The notes under the pieces are model-generated. The model saw only the letters and a list, made by a program, of their open reading frames with translations, did no database searches and was not told the DNA's origin. From the NCBI GenBank assembly GCA_002148405.1, contig MUGG01000123.1, forward strand, positions 32-64,031: a stretch of DNA of 64,000 bases, read 5' to 3'. The position numbers and the translations under genes were made by a program. Below are positions 1-8,637 of this stretch, piece after piece. Numbering within the stretch: the first letter of the stretch is position 1; each line of letters opens with the position of its first letter. The stretch comes from Alkalinema sp. CACIAM 70d (lineage in GTDB: Bacteria; Cyanobacteriota; Cyanobacteriia; Leptolyngbyales; Leptolyngbyaceae).

Positions 1-63
1 GTCGAATCTGGGGCACGATCGCGTAAATTTCGACTCTCCAACTTTGACCCTCTAATAATTTTT

Positions 64-936
64 GTGTCACAGGTATTTGAACAACTTGCGATCGAGAATC
101 CCGATCGTCTTGCTTGGTTGGCGTTGGCGATCGGAAATTCTCGGTTGCATTGGGCTTGGTTCCAGGCGGGGGAATTACAACAGGTTTGGGATACGCCGCA
201 CTTGAATTTGCAAGAGATTCAGCATTTGGTGAATCATCGATTTGATTTTCGAAAGTTGAACGATCGGAATTGTCCAAGGCTATCTCTGTCTGTTCAATCT
301 AGTATTTCTGAGCATGCTGATTCTGAAACTCTCGAACTTTTTTTGATTTCTGTTGTCCCGCAGCAAACAGACTATTGGCAGAAATGCTATCCAATTTGCT
401 CGATCGAACGTTCTCAAATTCCCATCCCAGGACTCTATTCAACCTTGGGGATCGATAGAATTGTAGCGTTATGGGCAGCGATGGAACTTCATGGTAGTCC
501 CGTCTTGGTGATTGATGGGGGGACGGCATTAACTTTTACGGGAGCAACGGGCGATCGAACCTTTGCGGGAGGCGCGATTCTACCCGGACTGCAATTGCAA
601 TTTAGCTCGTTGGGTCAGTCCACGGCGGCATTGCCAAGATTGGAGGCTGTCCAGACTGCGTTACCACCCCGCTGGGCCTACAATACCCCCGATGCAATCC
701 AGAGCGGCATTCTCTACACCGTGCTGGCGGGTTTGGAATCGGCCATTCAGGACTGGGATCGCCAGCATTCTACCCAGGGCAATTGCGCAATTTGCTTAAC
801 CGGAGGGGATGGAGCGGTTCTAGCCAACCTGTTGCAGCAATGTAACCCCCATTGGCACGATCGCCTGCATTACGATCGCGCTTTAATTTTTCGAGGCATG
901 CAACTTCTACGCGATCGACGGCCTGGGATGCGGTAG
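64..936 (+). CDS. coaX: Type III pantothenate kinase (CoaX)
   Basis: This enzyme phosphorylates pantothenate, the first step of coenzyme A synthesis, in the cytoplasm. The 290-residue length is slightly long for the family. Visible motifs of the ASKHA fold are IGNSRLHWAWF near residue 23 (phosphate-1 loop), LGIDRIVALWAAM near residue 130 (the GxDR substrate motif) and VIDGGTALTFTGA near residue 150 (phosphate-2 loop). The first loop reads A-I-G-N where the family normally has D-x-G-N, so the usual N-terminal Asp is absent. I believe cyanobacterial homologues share this, but I have not checked. The start used is a GTG at 64; no better in-frame ATG lies ahead of the first motif. It stands alone, followed by a 186-base spacer with short tandem repeats. 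Confidence 0.9.
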   Translation: MSQVFEQLAIENPDRLAWLALAIGNSRLHWAWFQAGELQQVWDTPHLNLQEIQHLVNHRFDFRKLNDRNCPRLSLSVQSSISEHADSETLELFLISVVPQQTDYWQKCYPICSIERSQIPIPGLYSTLGIDRIVALWAAMELHGSPVLVIDGGTALTFTGATGDRTFAGGAILPGLQLQFSSLGQSTAALPRLEAVQTALPPRWAYNTPDAIQSGILYTVLAGLESAIQDWDRQHSTQGNCAICLTGGDGAVLANLLQQCNPHWHDRLHYDRALIFRGMQLLRDRRPGMR

Positions 937-946
937 GCCCGATCGA

Positions 947-1001
947 CCAGAATTGCGTGGCCAGAATTGCATGATCGGGAGAGTCGGACGGGAGAGTCGG
1001 A
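947..1001. repeat. Two short tandem duplications
   Basis: A 14-base unit beginning CCAGAATTGC occurs at 947-960 and again at 961-973. A 13-base unit CGGGAGAGTCGGA occurs perfectly twice at 976-988 and 989-1001. Both lie in the spacer between coaX and the PRC-barrel gene. They look like simple slippage duplications; no function is evident. Confidence 0.8.
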
Positions 1002-1122
1002 ATCCCGATCTGTCCGAAGGGATCCTAAAGTCTCTACAATGAATGCAGTCTCTTCGGCCTACAGTAGAGACTAGCCTGGTTACGATTAGCCCATTCTGAT
1101 TGGCATACCCTCCGATCGTCCT

Positions 1123-2505
1123 ATGACTGCACAGCCCGATTACATTAAGCAGAGCGAATTGTTGGATCAGTTAGTTCTCGATCGCGCCAGCATGGAAGAA
1201 CTGGGGCGGGTGGAGGTGCTGTGGAGTTACCCGAAACTCCATCGCGTGCTGGGGTTTATCTGTAAGTCGGGGTTTATGGATCGCCGCAAAACCGCTTTCA
1301 ATCTCGATCAACTGGATCGGATTGGGACCAACGGGGTGTTGGTGAATTCTGCGCCCGTGGAAACCGATCGCGATCGGGTTCGCCAACTGGAATCGCTGAT
1401 TAATTGCGAAGTTTGGACGGATGAAGGCAATAAACTCGGCAAAATTGTAGATTACGTGTTTGACCTGAAAACGGGGAATATTCGCCAGTACCTCATGGCT
1501 GGCAGCGGCATCCAAGGGTTGACGGGTAAAATGTACGCCCTATATCCCAGCCAAATCCTCAGCCTCGGCAGTACGCGCGTTATGGTATCCGAGGCGATCG
1601 CTGATGGTTTAGATCTGTACCAGGCAGGCATTGAGCAGAAGCTAGAGGAAAAGCTGAAGCGAGCTAATGAGCGGTTAACGGAGGAAAAATCCCAAGCGAA
1701 GGAAGGTTTGCAATCCCTCTTCCAAAAGGCAAAAACTGTGACTTCCCAGGTCAAAGATGTCACATTCCAAGTCAAAGATCAGGTGACGGAGCAGGTCAAA
1801 GAACGAGCAAAGGATTTGCGAGAAGTGACGGAGCAAGTCAAGGAACGGGCGCAAGACCTATTGGAGGAAGTGCCGCCGTTGCTGGATGATTTGGATTTGG
1901 AAGCACCGATCGAACGGTGGCGATCGGGGGTGCGGGGTTCTCGCTATGATGGCGATGCACGCTACGATGAGTCGTATGATGAGCGAGATGACGAGCGTTA
2001 TAATGAACGGTATCGTGAGCAAGATAGCAGCCGCTATGCGGGAAACTCTCGTTATTACAAACGATACGACAATCGCTATGACGATCGTATAAGCGATTAT
2101 GTAGATGATTCTGAGGATGATTTTGATTTTGATGCGTGGGTAGAGGAAGAAAAACAACAACAGCGACCCACTTCACGGGAAGTTAGATCACCGCAACAGG
2201 AATCGCCAAAACAGAAATCATCGCAACAAGACTTGCAAAACTTCGTTAAGCAATCTCCGCCACCCTTGCAGCAACAAGACTCGCAACCCGATCGGCAACG
2301 TCAGCAATTTACAGCTAGACCTCGATCGGAATTCAATGCACCCGATGGGAATTCATTCAACGCTAATACCCCAGAAGCGAATTCAGAGACAACATTTACA
2401 GCACGTCCACGGCCTGAGGCCCAAGCCTTTACCGCTAAACCCCAGCAGAAAATCGATCGTAAACCGGATGCTTGGGATGACGACGATTCTTGGTTAGACG
2501 ATTAA
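1123..2505 (+). CDS. PRC-barrel domain protein with long disordered tail
   Basis: Two PRC-barrel-like domains are visible, at roughly residues 5-80 and 90-165; the second contains GKIVDYVFDLKTGNIRQYLM. They are followed by an amphipathic helical stretch (about 170-245) with a repeated TEQVKERA(K/Q)DL motif. The last 190 residues are low complexity: a Y-D-E-R-rich block, then a Q/P/S-rich tail with two FTARPR-type repeats, ending in WDDDDSWLDD. PRC barrels are found in RimM, photosynthetic reaction-centre H subunits and many uncharacterised cyanobacterial proteins, so the fold suggests an adaptor or binding role rather than an enzyme. The exact function is unknown. The ATG at 1123 is the natural start. 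No operon partner is seen; the next gene is convergent and ends 12 bases later. Confidence 0.8.
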   Translation: MTAQPDYIKQSELLDQLVLDRASMEELGRVEVLWSYPKLHRVLGFICKSGFMDRRKTAFNLDQLDRIGTNGVLVNSAPVETDRDRVRQLESLINCEVWTDEGNKLGKIVDYVFDLKTGNIRQYLMAGSGIQGLTGKMYALYPSQILSLGSTRVMVSEAIADGLDLYQAGIEQKLEEKLKRANERLTEEKSQAKEGLQSLFQKAKTVTSQVKDVTFQVKDQVTEQVKERAKDLREVTEQVKERAQDLLEEVPPLLDDLDLEAPIERWRSGVRGSRYDGDARYDESYDERDDERYNERYREQDSSRYAGNSRYYKRYDNRYDDRISDYVDDSEDDFDFDAWVEEEKQQQRPTSREVRSPQQESPKQKSSQQDLQNFVKQSPPPLQQQDSQPDRQRQQFTARPRSEFNAPDGNSFNANTPEANSETTFTARPRPEAQAFTAKPQQKIDRKPDAWDDDDSWLDD

Positions 2506-2517
2506 GCGTGGTCCCCA

Positions 2518-3477
2518 CTATGAAATTCCACGGTCTTCCAACTGCTTCACAAAAAATTCTTCTAAACTAGGACGCGCTAGGGCGATCGACACCAATTGCG
2601 CCTGGATTAACCGCAGACTCGCAATAAAGTCCTGGGGATCTCCTTTCAGATATCCCACCCACAAACCGTCCTGAAAATGCAAACCCGCCAATCGTTGCTG
2701 CAAAATTTCTGGATTTCCCCCCTTCACCTTGACCAAATATCGTTTCGCTTCACCCAATAGATCCTGCATGGAGCCTTCACAAATCAATTCGCCTTTGTCG
2801 AGAATGCCGACCCGATCGCAAATCTTTTCCACATCCGACAGCACATGGCTATTAAAGAAAATCGTCTTACCTTCCCGCTTCAAAGAAACAATAATCTCGC
2901 GGATCTGGTAGCGACCCAGCGGATCTAACCCCGACATCGGCTCATCCAAAAACACTAAATCAGGATTATTGATTAACGCCTGTGCTAGCCCAATCCGCTG
3001 CAACATCCCCTTGGAATAACGCCGCAGTTGCTTTTTCTTAGCATCTTTCTGAGCTAGCCCCACCAAATCTAACAATTCCGGAATCCGTTTCCTCTGCACA
3101 GATCCCGGAATTTGAAACAGTCCAGCCGTAAATTGTAGAATTTCCCACCCCGTCAGGTAATCGTAAAAGTAAGGATTCTCCGGCAGATAACCCACCCTTT
3201 GTTTAATCCGCCGATCGCCGATCGGCTTACCCAGCAGCATCGCACTCCCCTTGCTAGGCTGCACAATCCCCAACAACGTCTTCAGCAGCGTCGTCTTGCC
3301 CGCGCCATTTTGCCCCAGCAGCCCAAAGGTCTCACCCTGGTACACCGTTAAATCCACATGCTGAAGCGATCGCACCCGCTGCACTAACCAAAATCCTGCC
3401 CGATAGGTTTTGCAGAGATTTTGGGTTTGGATGACGATCGAAGGTTCCTCAACGGCTCTCACAGCGGAATCAGTCAT
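2518..3477 (-). CDS. ABC-2 type transporter ATP-binding protein
   Basis: This is a cytoplasmic ATPase subunit of an exporter of the ABC-2/CcmA type. It has Walker A GQNGAGKTT near residue 55, signature YSKGMLQRIGLAQAL near residue 155, Walker B DLVFLDEP followed by the D-loop SGLDP, and the H-loop N-S-H. The C-terminal 80 residues are the accessory domain typical of ABC-2 ATPases. The 319-residue length is normal. No permease gene is adjacent on either side inside the window, so the membrane partner must lie elsewhere. The start is the ATG complementary to 3475-3477. Substrate cannot be inferred. Confidence 0.88.
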   Translation of the reverse strand: MTDSAVRAVEEPSIVIQTQNLCKTYRAGFWLVQRVRSLQHVDLTVYQGETFGLLGQNGAGKTTLLKTLLGIVQPSKGSAMLLGKPIGDRRIKQRVGYLPENPYFYDYLTGWEILQFTAGLFQIPGSVQRKRIPELLDLVGLAQKDAKKKQLRRYSKGMLQRIGLAQALINNPDLVFLDEPMSGLDPLGRYQIREIIVSLKREGKTIFFNSHVLSDVEKICDRVGILDKGELICEGSMQDLLGEAKRYLVKVKGGNPEILQQRLAGLHFQDGLWVGYLKGDPQDFIASLRLIQAQLVSIALARPSLEEFFVKQLEDRGIS

Positions 3478-3650
3478 GGCTTCCTAGGCAATGCACTTAT
3501 GGAATGCTACTCGAAAAAGGTGACTCAGAGTTGCTTGAACGTAATGCCACGTCAAACGTAACGCCACTCAAATATGCCATGCTACTCGAAGATAGCTCTC
3601 CGCGCTACACTAAGCCATATAGACCTTTCTTCAATCCCGACCCGATCGCA

Positions 3651-3788
3651 ATGGAACGCCCTAAGCTAACCGCTATTTTGACAGGAGTCATTTCCTTAAT
3701 CCTCGGTTTTATTTACCTCGTCGTGGTGCAGTTCCTAGACGCCCGCGAAATGGTACCCGCCCCGATCGGATTTTTATTCGGCCAGTAA
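3651..3788 (+). CDS. Small single-span membrane protein (45 aa)
   Basis: This 45-residue protein starts MERPKLTAILTGVISLILGF and has one hydrophobic helix at about residues 6-28, then a short polar segment with LDAREMVPAPIGF. The open frame extends upstream to about 3504, but that part is polar, unlike the rest, and lies in the promoter region of the divergent ABC ATPase gene. I therefore choose the ATG at 3651. Short proteins of this look are widespread in cyanobacteria as hypothetical membrane proteins; that statement is from memory. Function is unknown. Confidence 0.6.
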   Translation: MERPKLTAILTGVISLILGFIYLVVVQFLDAREMVPAPIGFLFGQ

Positions 3789-3928
3789 ATCCCAGCTACC
3801 GAGAGCAATAGCCCAGCTCTTTTCAGGCTATTAGCCCCCGCAACGGCACATTCCTTCCCGACAGCATGCCTTCCCAACCGCAGTACCTCTCAACGGCATT
3901 CCTTCCGTAGCCCTTCTGGAGTCAGTCT

Positions 3929-4615
3929 ATGGTGACCGTCTCTCAGCCATTAATCACCACTCCCCCTCTGGAAAATGGTGATCATCTATCTCTCAGTGAG
4001 TTTGAGCAGCGCTATCAGGCCATGGCCCAACACTGCAAAGCAGAGTTAATTGAAGGCATTGTATTCATGGCGTCTCCGGTGCGTGCGAGAAATCATGGTA
4101 GACCCCATGCAGCTGTCATGGGTTGGCTGTTCTCCTATTGGCAAGCAACTCCCGGCATTGAGCTTTTGGATAATCCAACCGTGCGCTTAGATCCGGCCAA
4201 TGAACCTCAACCGGATGCTTGTTTACGGATTGAAACCATTGTGGGCGGACGATCGCGCATTACGGAGGATGACTACGTGGAAGGTGCGCCAGAACTCGTT
4301 GTGGAAATTGCAGCGAGTAGTGCCTCCTACGACCTCCACAGCAAAAAACAAGTGTATTGCCGGAATGGCGTGCAGGAATATCTGGTTTGGCGGGTTTTAG
4401 ATCAGGCTTTGGATTGGTTTGTGTTGAGCAATGGCGATTATGTGCCGCTATTGGCCGATGCAGACGGCATTCTCAGAAGCCAAATTTTTCCAGGACTGTG
4501 GTTAGCAGAAACCGATTTATTGTCAGGAAATCTCGCGCGGGTCGTTTCGGTCTTACAACTTGGTTTGAACTCGTCAGAATACCAAGCTTTTCAGCAGTCC
4601 CTGATTGTAGATTAA
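3929..4615 (+). CDS. Uma2 family (DUF820) endonuclease-like protein
   Basis: The protein shows the layout of the Uma2/DUF820 family, which has a PD-(D/E)xK nuclease fold and is greatly expanded in cyanobacteria. Features are LSEFEQRYQAM near residue 22, AELIEGIVFMASP near residue 38, QPDACLRI near residue 90 (the conserved PD motif) and ELVVEIAASSASYDL followed by K near residues 120-135 (the E-x-E/S-K region). The length of 228 residues fits. Substrates of the family are not established; many copies are thought to be linked to mobile DNA. The start is the ATG at 3929. It stands alone and converges on the GTPase gene. Confidence 0.85.
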   Translation: MVTVSQPLITTPPLENGDHLSLSEFEQRYQAMAQHCKAELIEGIVFMASPVRARNHGRPHAAVMGWLFSYWQATPGIELLDNPTVRLDPANEPQPDACLRIETIVGGRSRITEDDYVEGAPELVVEIAASSASYDLHSKKQVYCRNGVQEYLVWRVLDQALDWFVLSNGDYVPLLADADGILRSQIFPGLWLAETDLLSGNLARVVSVLQLGLNSSEYQAFQQSLIVD

Positions 4616-4679
4616 CCCCATGTGAGTTCGATAAGTAACCTTGTCCCTCACAAATTTCCTGTGCTTGGACGAAGAATTT

Positions 4680-4776
4680 ACTTTCGGGGGGTATCGGGGG
4701 AGTAGAGTCCCCTGACAGAGAAGGGGGGCGGGGAGAAGTTCCCCGATCTTTGCTGCGCAGCAGCCCCGAAGATCGC
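4680..4776. repeat. G-rich hairpin-forming intergenic element
   Basis: The spacer between two convergent genes holds runs of G5-G6 and stem-loops. CGGGGAGAAGTTCCCCG forms one hairpin near 4730. GATCTT at 4745-4750 pairs with AAGATC at 4769-4774 around the palindrome TGCTGCGCAGCA. This resembles the dispersed intergenic palindromes common in cyanobacterial genomes and may also work as a bidirectional transcription stop. There is no T tract, so terminator function is uncertain. Confidence 0.5.
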
Positions 4777-4804
4777 GCAATACCACAAATTCATCGAACT
4801 AACG

Positions 4805-6394
4805 TTAACGCTGCCATTCATCCCTATCCTCAGGGGAGTCCGCAGGCAGTTCTTCTTGGAGAATCGGCGAGTCTTCCAGTTCCGCCTCCAGCTTCAACGG
4901 ACGCACCACCCGATCGATCGCATCTTTGACAAACTCCCGGACAAACTCATCACGGCGATTCAGTTCAAACTGCCGTTGCACCACTTCCGCCATGCCCCCA
5001 TCGCCCCAATCCTGATCCTGCCGGAAATATTCAATAAAACTCCGCCCCGCAATGCGCGTTAGATAGGCCGCACTAATCCCCTGCACCGCCCGCCCGATAA
5101 TCAACCCAGCAACGCTCACCTGCAACACCGTCGCAATCAGCGTAATCGCCCCTTTGACAATTCCTAAACTAACCAACGTTTTTCCCAAGGACAGCGCCAA
5201 CTCCCGACTGCGATCGCGGTTAATTTCGCAGCCGTAAACCTTACCAATTTCCACAACCATTTGGGCATTCACCGCCGCCGTCGCCAGCAAATCCACTACC
5301 GGAACTGGCGTCACCGCAATCACTCCTGCGCCGATCCATTGGAAGCGATCGACAATTTTTTCCGCCTGACTGCGCCGCTGGGCCTCCAAGAGCCGTCGCG
5401 CATCCGCCCCCAACCGTTGCGACTGGAGCAAAATATTATCCGCCAGCAGGTCATCCCCCTCCGCCCGCAGCACCGCCGCCATATGGCGAATCAGTGGCAT
5501 CACATCCGGATCCGGTCGCACCCGTTCTCCCGTATCCATCAAAACTTCCGGCGGATTGGCCGACACCGCAATCACATCCGTCCCCGCGATCGTCCCCCGT
5601 ACCCGCTCCTTTAATTGATCCAGAATCAGCCGTTGATTTTCTGCCGTGTAAAGATCAGATTTGTTGAAAATCAGGATCGATCGCTTACCCATGGCCGCCA
5701 GCATTTGCAAGGGTTCGTATTCCGACTGGCGCAGATCGTTATCTACGACAAACAGCAAGAGATCAGCTTCCGTTGCCAGTTTTTTCGCCAGTGCTTCCCG
5801 TTCCGTTCCCGCAATTCCCGCCTCCAGGATTCCCGGCGTATCCATAATCAGGATTTCCCGTTCCACCCCCTTCAACGCTAGACGGTAAGTCTCTCCCACT
5901 TCTGTCGTACCCATGGTTGCGCCCACTTGACCCACCATCCGGCCAATCAGCGCATTAATTAAAGAGGTTTTACCCGCTGATCCCGTCCCAAACACCACCA
6001 CCATGAGTGCGCCCCGAGCCAGGTTGCGCTCAATTTCCCGCGATCGCTCCAGCAATTCCCGCTTGGTAATTTCGTCTTGAATTTGATCCAGCTGTTGTTG
6101 GATGGCTTTGATATTTTCCAGGGCAGCTTCCGCTTTGTCCGTTGGCACCTTGGGCGGAATTCGTTTAGCCGATCGCCGAGCGGTTTGACGCTGCGGCAAA
6201 ATCAGCAGGTAATAGACAAACGTCCCAATTAATACCCCCAGCAACAGAATCAGCAACCCCAACAGCACGGTCGCCAAGACTGGAGAAAAGGCCAGTTGAG
6301 TGGCTAATTGGTTCAGCGAAGCTACCAGCCAAATCATCATGCTGAGAATGACGATCGTGCCAATGGTGAGGGCAAGTAAGCGGGGCAAAGGCAT
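4805..6394 (-). CDS. Membrane-anchored GTPase with DUF697-like C-terminus
   Basis: Two hydrophobic helices occupy about residues 5-28 and 38-65, anchoring the protein. A basic linker and coiled segment (about 70-125) lead to an Era/EngA-like G domain: P-loop GTGSAGKTS near residue 137, switch region with MGTTEVG, G3 DTPGI near residue 184, and G4 NKSD near residue 243. The C-terminal 200 residues have hydrophobic helices rich in Gly/Ala/Val, as in DUF697 (YcjF-like) proteins, so the C-terminus may also sit in the membrane. The 529-residue size matches cyanobacterial members. The role is unknown; related GTPases have been tied to membrane or envelope stress. Start is the ATG at 6392-6394. Confidence 0.82.
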   Translation of the reverse strand: MPLPRLLALTIGTIVILSMMIWLVASLNQLATQLAFSPVLATVLLGLLILLLGVLIGTFVYYLLILPQRQTARRSAKRIPPKVPTDKAEAALENIKAIQQQLDQIQDEITKRELLERSREIERNLARGALMVVVFGTGSAGKTSLINALIGRMVGQVGATMGTTEVGETYRLALKGVEREILIMDTPGILEAGIAGTEREALAKKLATEADLLLFVVDNDLRQSEYEPLQMLAAMGKRSILIFNKSDLYTAENQRLILDQLKERVRGTIAGTDVIAVSANPPEVLMDTGERVRPDPDVMPLIRHMAAVLRAEGDDLLADNILLQSQRLGADARRLLEAQRRSQAEKIVDRFQWIGAGVIAVTPVPVVDLLATAAVNAQMVVEIGKVYGCEINRDRSRELALSLGKTLVSLGIVKGAITLIATVLQVSVAGLIIGRAVQGISAAYLTRIAGRSFIEYFRQDQDWGDGGMAEVVQRQFELNRRDEFVREFVKDAIDRVVRPLKLEAELEDSPILQEELPADSPEDRDEWQR

Positions 6395-6509
6395 GGGCGG
6401 AAATTACAAAACCAATCCTTAAATGTTAACGATCAAACGTCTGCTCCTCCTAACAAGACTCGATACAATCCAAGGGGAAATTCCCTCTAACAATTCATTT
6501 GAGCCTTAT

Positions 6510-7031
6510 ATGAGTTTATTTGACCAAATTCTTGGAGCGATCGAGAATCCTAACCAACAGGCTTCTCCGGATCAATTGGGATCCATTCTAGGTACAGTAC
6601 AGCAGTTGGCGGGACAGTCAGGCATGGATCCCAATACGACCCAAGCGGTAATGTCTATGTTAGGTGGCTATGTGCGATCGGCCCTTCAGGAACAGCAAGC
6701 CAATCAAGGCAGCGACGCTGTGCAGCAAACCGTGAACCAATTGAGTGGTACGACTGCTAATCCCCAAGCACTATCTGCTCTGTTTTCTCCGGCGATGCAG
6801 CAGCAAATTGCAACCACGATCGGCGATCGAACAGGCATGGATCCTAATTTAATTCAGGGGATTCTTCCCACACTCGTTCCCGTAATCCTCAATTTTTTAC
6901 AATCCGGCGCTAGTTCTCAAAGTGGATCGGGTACCAACAATCCCGTCCTCAATCTGTTTTTGGATGCAAATCAAGATGGCAATGTGGATCTCGGGGATGC
7001 AATGAACCTAGCAGCTAAGTTCCTCAATTAA
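6510..7031 (+). CDS. DUF937-type protein with C-terminal EF-hand-like loop
   Basis: A 173-residue protein beginning MSLFDQILGAIENPNQ. The body is Q/N/G/A-rich and predicted helical (VQQLAGQSGMDPN, ALFSPAMQQQIATTIG), as in DUF937/YidB-like bacterial proteins. The last 22 residues contain DANQDGNVDLGDAM, which matches the DxNxDGxxxxxD calcium-binding loop of EF-hands and dockerins. The open frame reaches back to 6423, but the upstream 29 residues look unrelated, so I use the ATG at 6510. Function is unknown; calcium binding is inferred from the loop only. Confidence 0.7.
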   Translation: MSLFDQILGAIENPNQQASPDQLGSILGTVQQLAGQSGMDPNTTQAVMSMLGGYVRSALQEQQANQGSDAVQQTVNQLSGTTANPQALSALFSPAMQQQIATTIGDRTGMDPNLIQGILPTLVPVILNFLQSGASSQSGSGTNNPVLNLFLDANQDGNVDLGDAMNLAAKFLN

Positions 7032-7104
7032 TCAATTTGCGTGGCTGTAAGCTTAAGCGGCGCAGTTGGCAGAGGAGCCTGAATGATCCTTTGCTAACCT
7101 TAAG

Positions 7105-7262
7105 CAGTGATCCCGAGGTCTTTGTCTTCCAATAACCTGGGTGTGAGGCAGGTGACAATTTTTCGCTTTCCATAGGAAGCACCTTCCCTGCTAGAAGCCA
7201 CGCTGAGGTCAGGTCAGCGGGTTATGTTAGGCTTCAAGCCAAAGATTGCGACTCGGAAACCT
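7105..7262. ncRNA. Candidate structured non-coding RNA (rod-like, 6S-like shape)
   Basis: Nested complementary segments fold this stretch into a long rod. CCGAG at 7113-7117 pairs with CTCGG at 7252-7256. TCTTTG at 7119-7124 pairs with CAAAGA at 7240-7245. ATAACCTG at 7132-7139 pairs with CGGGTTAT at 7218-7225 (one G-U). Inside, GCAGG pairs with CCTGC, and GCTTTCC pairs imperfectly with GGAAGC. The surrounding 7032-7458 spacer has no gene. The single long rod of about 150 nt with internal bulges is reminiscent of 6S RNA, but I cannot confirm family, strand or ends from sequence alone. Confidence 0.4.
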
Positions 7263-7286
7263 TGCGAGCTTTCCGACAACTACAAA

Positions 7287-7337
7287 AATCTGCTGGAGCG
7301 ATCGGGTAAGTTCCAATAGCTTGCGCTCCAACAGATT
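7287..7337. other. Strong intergenic stem-loop
   Basis: AATCTG at 7287-7292 pairs with CAGATT at 7332-7337, and GGAGCG pairs with CGCTCC inside it. A T-rich run does not follow on either strand, so it is not a typical intrinsic terminator. It may be the 3' end of the structured RNA just upstream or part of the 3' region of the RRM gene. The rest of the spacer to 7458 shows nothing else. Confidence 0.5.
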
Positions 7338-7458
7338 CTTCCTGACTGATCTTGAAGGAAAAGGCAGGACAACCGCAAAGATATCGAGCCCATTTCTCTA
7401 CCTAAGTCATGCGCGAAATGGGTGATCTCTTCTGGTATCCTAAATTTCAATGATTGAA

Positions 7459-7713
7459 TTATCGTCTGGGTTCTTTGGGTTTAGCCTTGTTGACCTTAAG
7501 TTCTCGACCTAGCCACTCAGCCCCGTCTAGGGCATCGATCGCTGAGTCTTCTTCTGCATCGCTGCTCAGGTCTACAAAGGCAAAGCCCCGTTTGCGACCC
7601 GTTTCTCGATCCATCGGCAGACTGATTCGTGATACAGTGCCGTACTCTGCAAAAACTTCTTTAATATCGTCTTCAGTTGCCTGAAAAGACAGATTGCCAA
7701 CGTAGATAGTCAC
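7459..7713 (-). CDS. RRM-domain RNA-binding protein (cyanobacterial Rbp family)
   Basis: This 84-residue protein is essentially one RNA recognition motif. RNP2 is IYVGNL at residues 3-8 and RNP1 is KRGFAFVDL near residues 42-50. The C-terminus is short and basic (KAKPKEPRR), without the glycine-rich tail found in the cold-induced Rbp subgroup. Such proteins bind RNA and in cyanobacteria are linked to cold response and to mRNA localisation or stability. It is monocistronic and transcribed away from the pst operon. A long, gene-free region lies upstream. Confidence 0.92.
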   Translation of the reverse strand: MTIYVGNLSFQATEDDIKEVFAEYGTVSRISLPMDRETGRKRGFAFVDLSSDAEEDSAIDALDGAEWLGRELKVNKAKPKEPRR

Positions 7714-8135
7714 GATACTCTCCGTATCCGTCTTGAGGTTTCAAGGTCGATATTTTGCCAACGCAGCCTGCATGCAAAACAAAAGCTTTACAGTAGGCTG
7801 ATTCGTAGCACAATTACAGACCCTATATCTCTATAGTTGTAAGCCATTATAACTGACCTGCTCAGGTGGGCGTATTACACTTTTCAAGGGCTTTTATCTC
7901 AAAATCTTTAACTTTCCAAAAATAAATTCTTGTGAGTGTGTCATTAGATACCTGATAATTTTTAAGCGGTTAGAAAATAGACAGATTCTCTGGGATGCAG
8001 CGCTGGCCAAATTTTCGATCAGAGAATCCTGCGCTGGGCAGAAGATCGCTTTAAACATGGGGTCGTAGATGATTTAAAGTCTCCCTCAGCTCACTCCCCC
8101 ACCCAGCCTTGTAAGAGACTCGCTAAGCACAAAGA

Positions 8136-8157
8136 CTTAATGTTCCTTTAACCTTTT
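8136..8157 (+). promoter_or_regulatory. Pho-box-like direct repeats, distal
   Basis: CTTAATGT at 8136-8143, a 3-base spacer, then TTTAACCT at 8147-8154 and TTT. This follows the pattern of 8-base CTTAACCT-like repeats separated by 3 bases described for SphR/PhoB sites in cyanobacteria. It lies about 530 bases upstream of pstS, which is far for direct control, so it may serve another start site. Confidence 0.4.
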
Positions 8158-8618
8158 GAGATTAGAGGCCAAGTTTTCCCGTCACTTCTGATCCGAGCGA
8201 CTTAAGTTTTGGCAACATTGCTGGTACATTTGGGTGAGGAACAAATTTGTTTCCTAGATTACAAGAAGTTTAAGAAATGGTTAGAGACCCTTTGACTGGG
8301 TTCCTATTTTGGCTCTGAATAGGCATGAAACAATCGTGGTTTCGAGCTTTAATTCCTAAAAAAATTCCTACAAGTCTTCAAATTCCTCCTGGCCAGGATT
8401 CGTCAAAGTCTCCTAGATAAATCCATTGGATACAGAGTTACTACCGTCTTAGAAGGTTGCCTTTGCAACTTTGCTGAGGTATGGGTTACGGGGCGGGTTT
8501 CCCCACTGGTGGCCAAACTATACAGGTGGCTTAACAGGTGAATCAAAAATCTGTGGAATCAACCGTTGTCAGGATTTGCCAACAGTTCACCCACGCATTC
8601 TCTAGATATTACTTTGGC

Positions 8619-8637
8619 CTTAACCTAGCCTTTAAGG
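8619..8637 (+). promoter_or_regulatory. Pho-box-like repeat close to pstS
   Basis: CTTAACCT at 8619-8626 is a perfect match to the cyanobacterial Pho-box octamer. After a 3-base spacer it is followed by CTTTAAGG at 8630-8637. The site is 53 to 71 bases upstream of the pstS start, a plausible position for activation by the SphS-SphR phosphate sensor system. The second half-site is imperfect. Confidence 0.55.

Noticed and set aside
7206..7215. AGGTCAGGTC, resembling the SRP RNA core
   Set aside because: The essential GGAAGGAAGCAG-type partner is not placed correctly and the surrounding helices do not match the SRP RNA domain.
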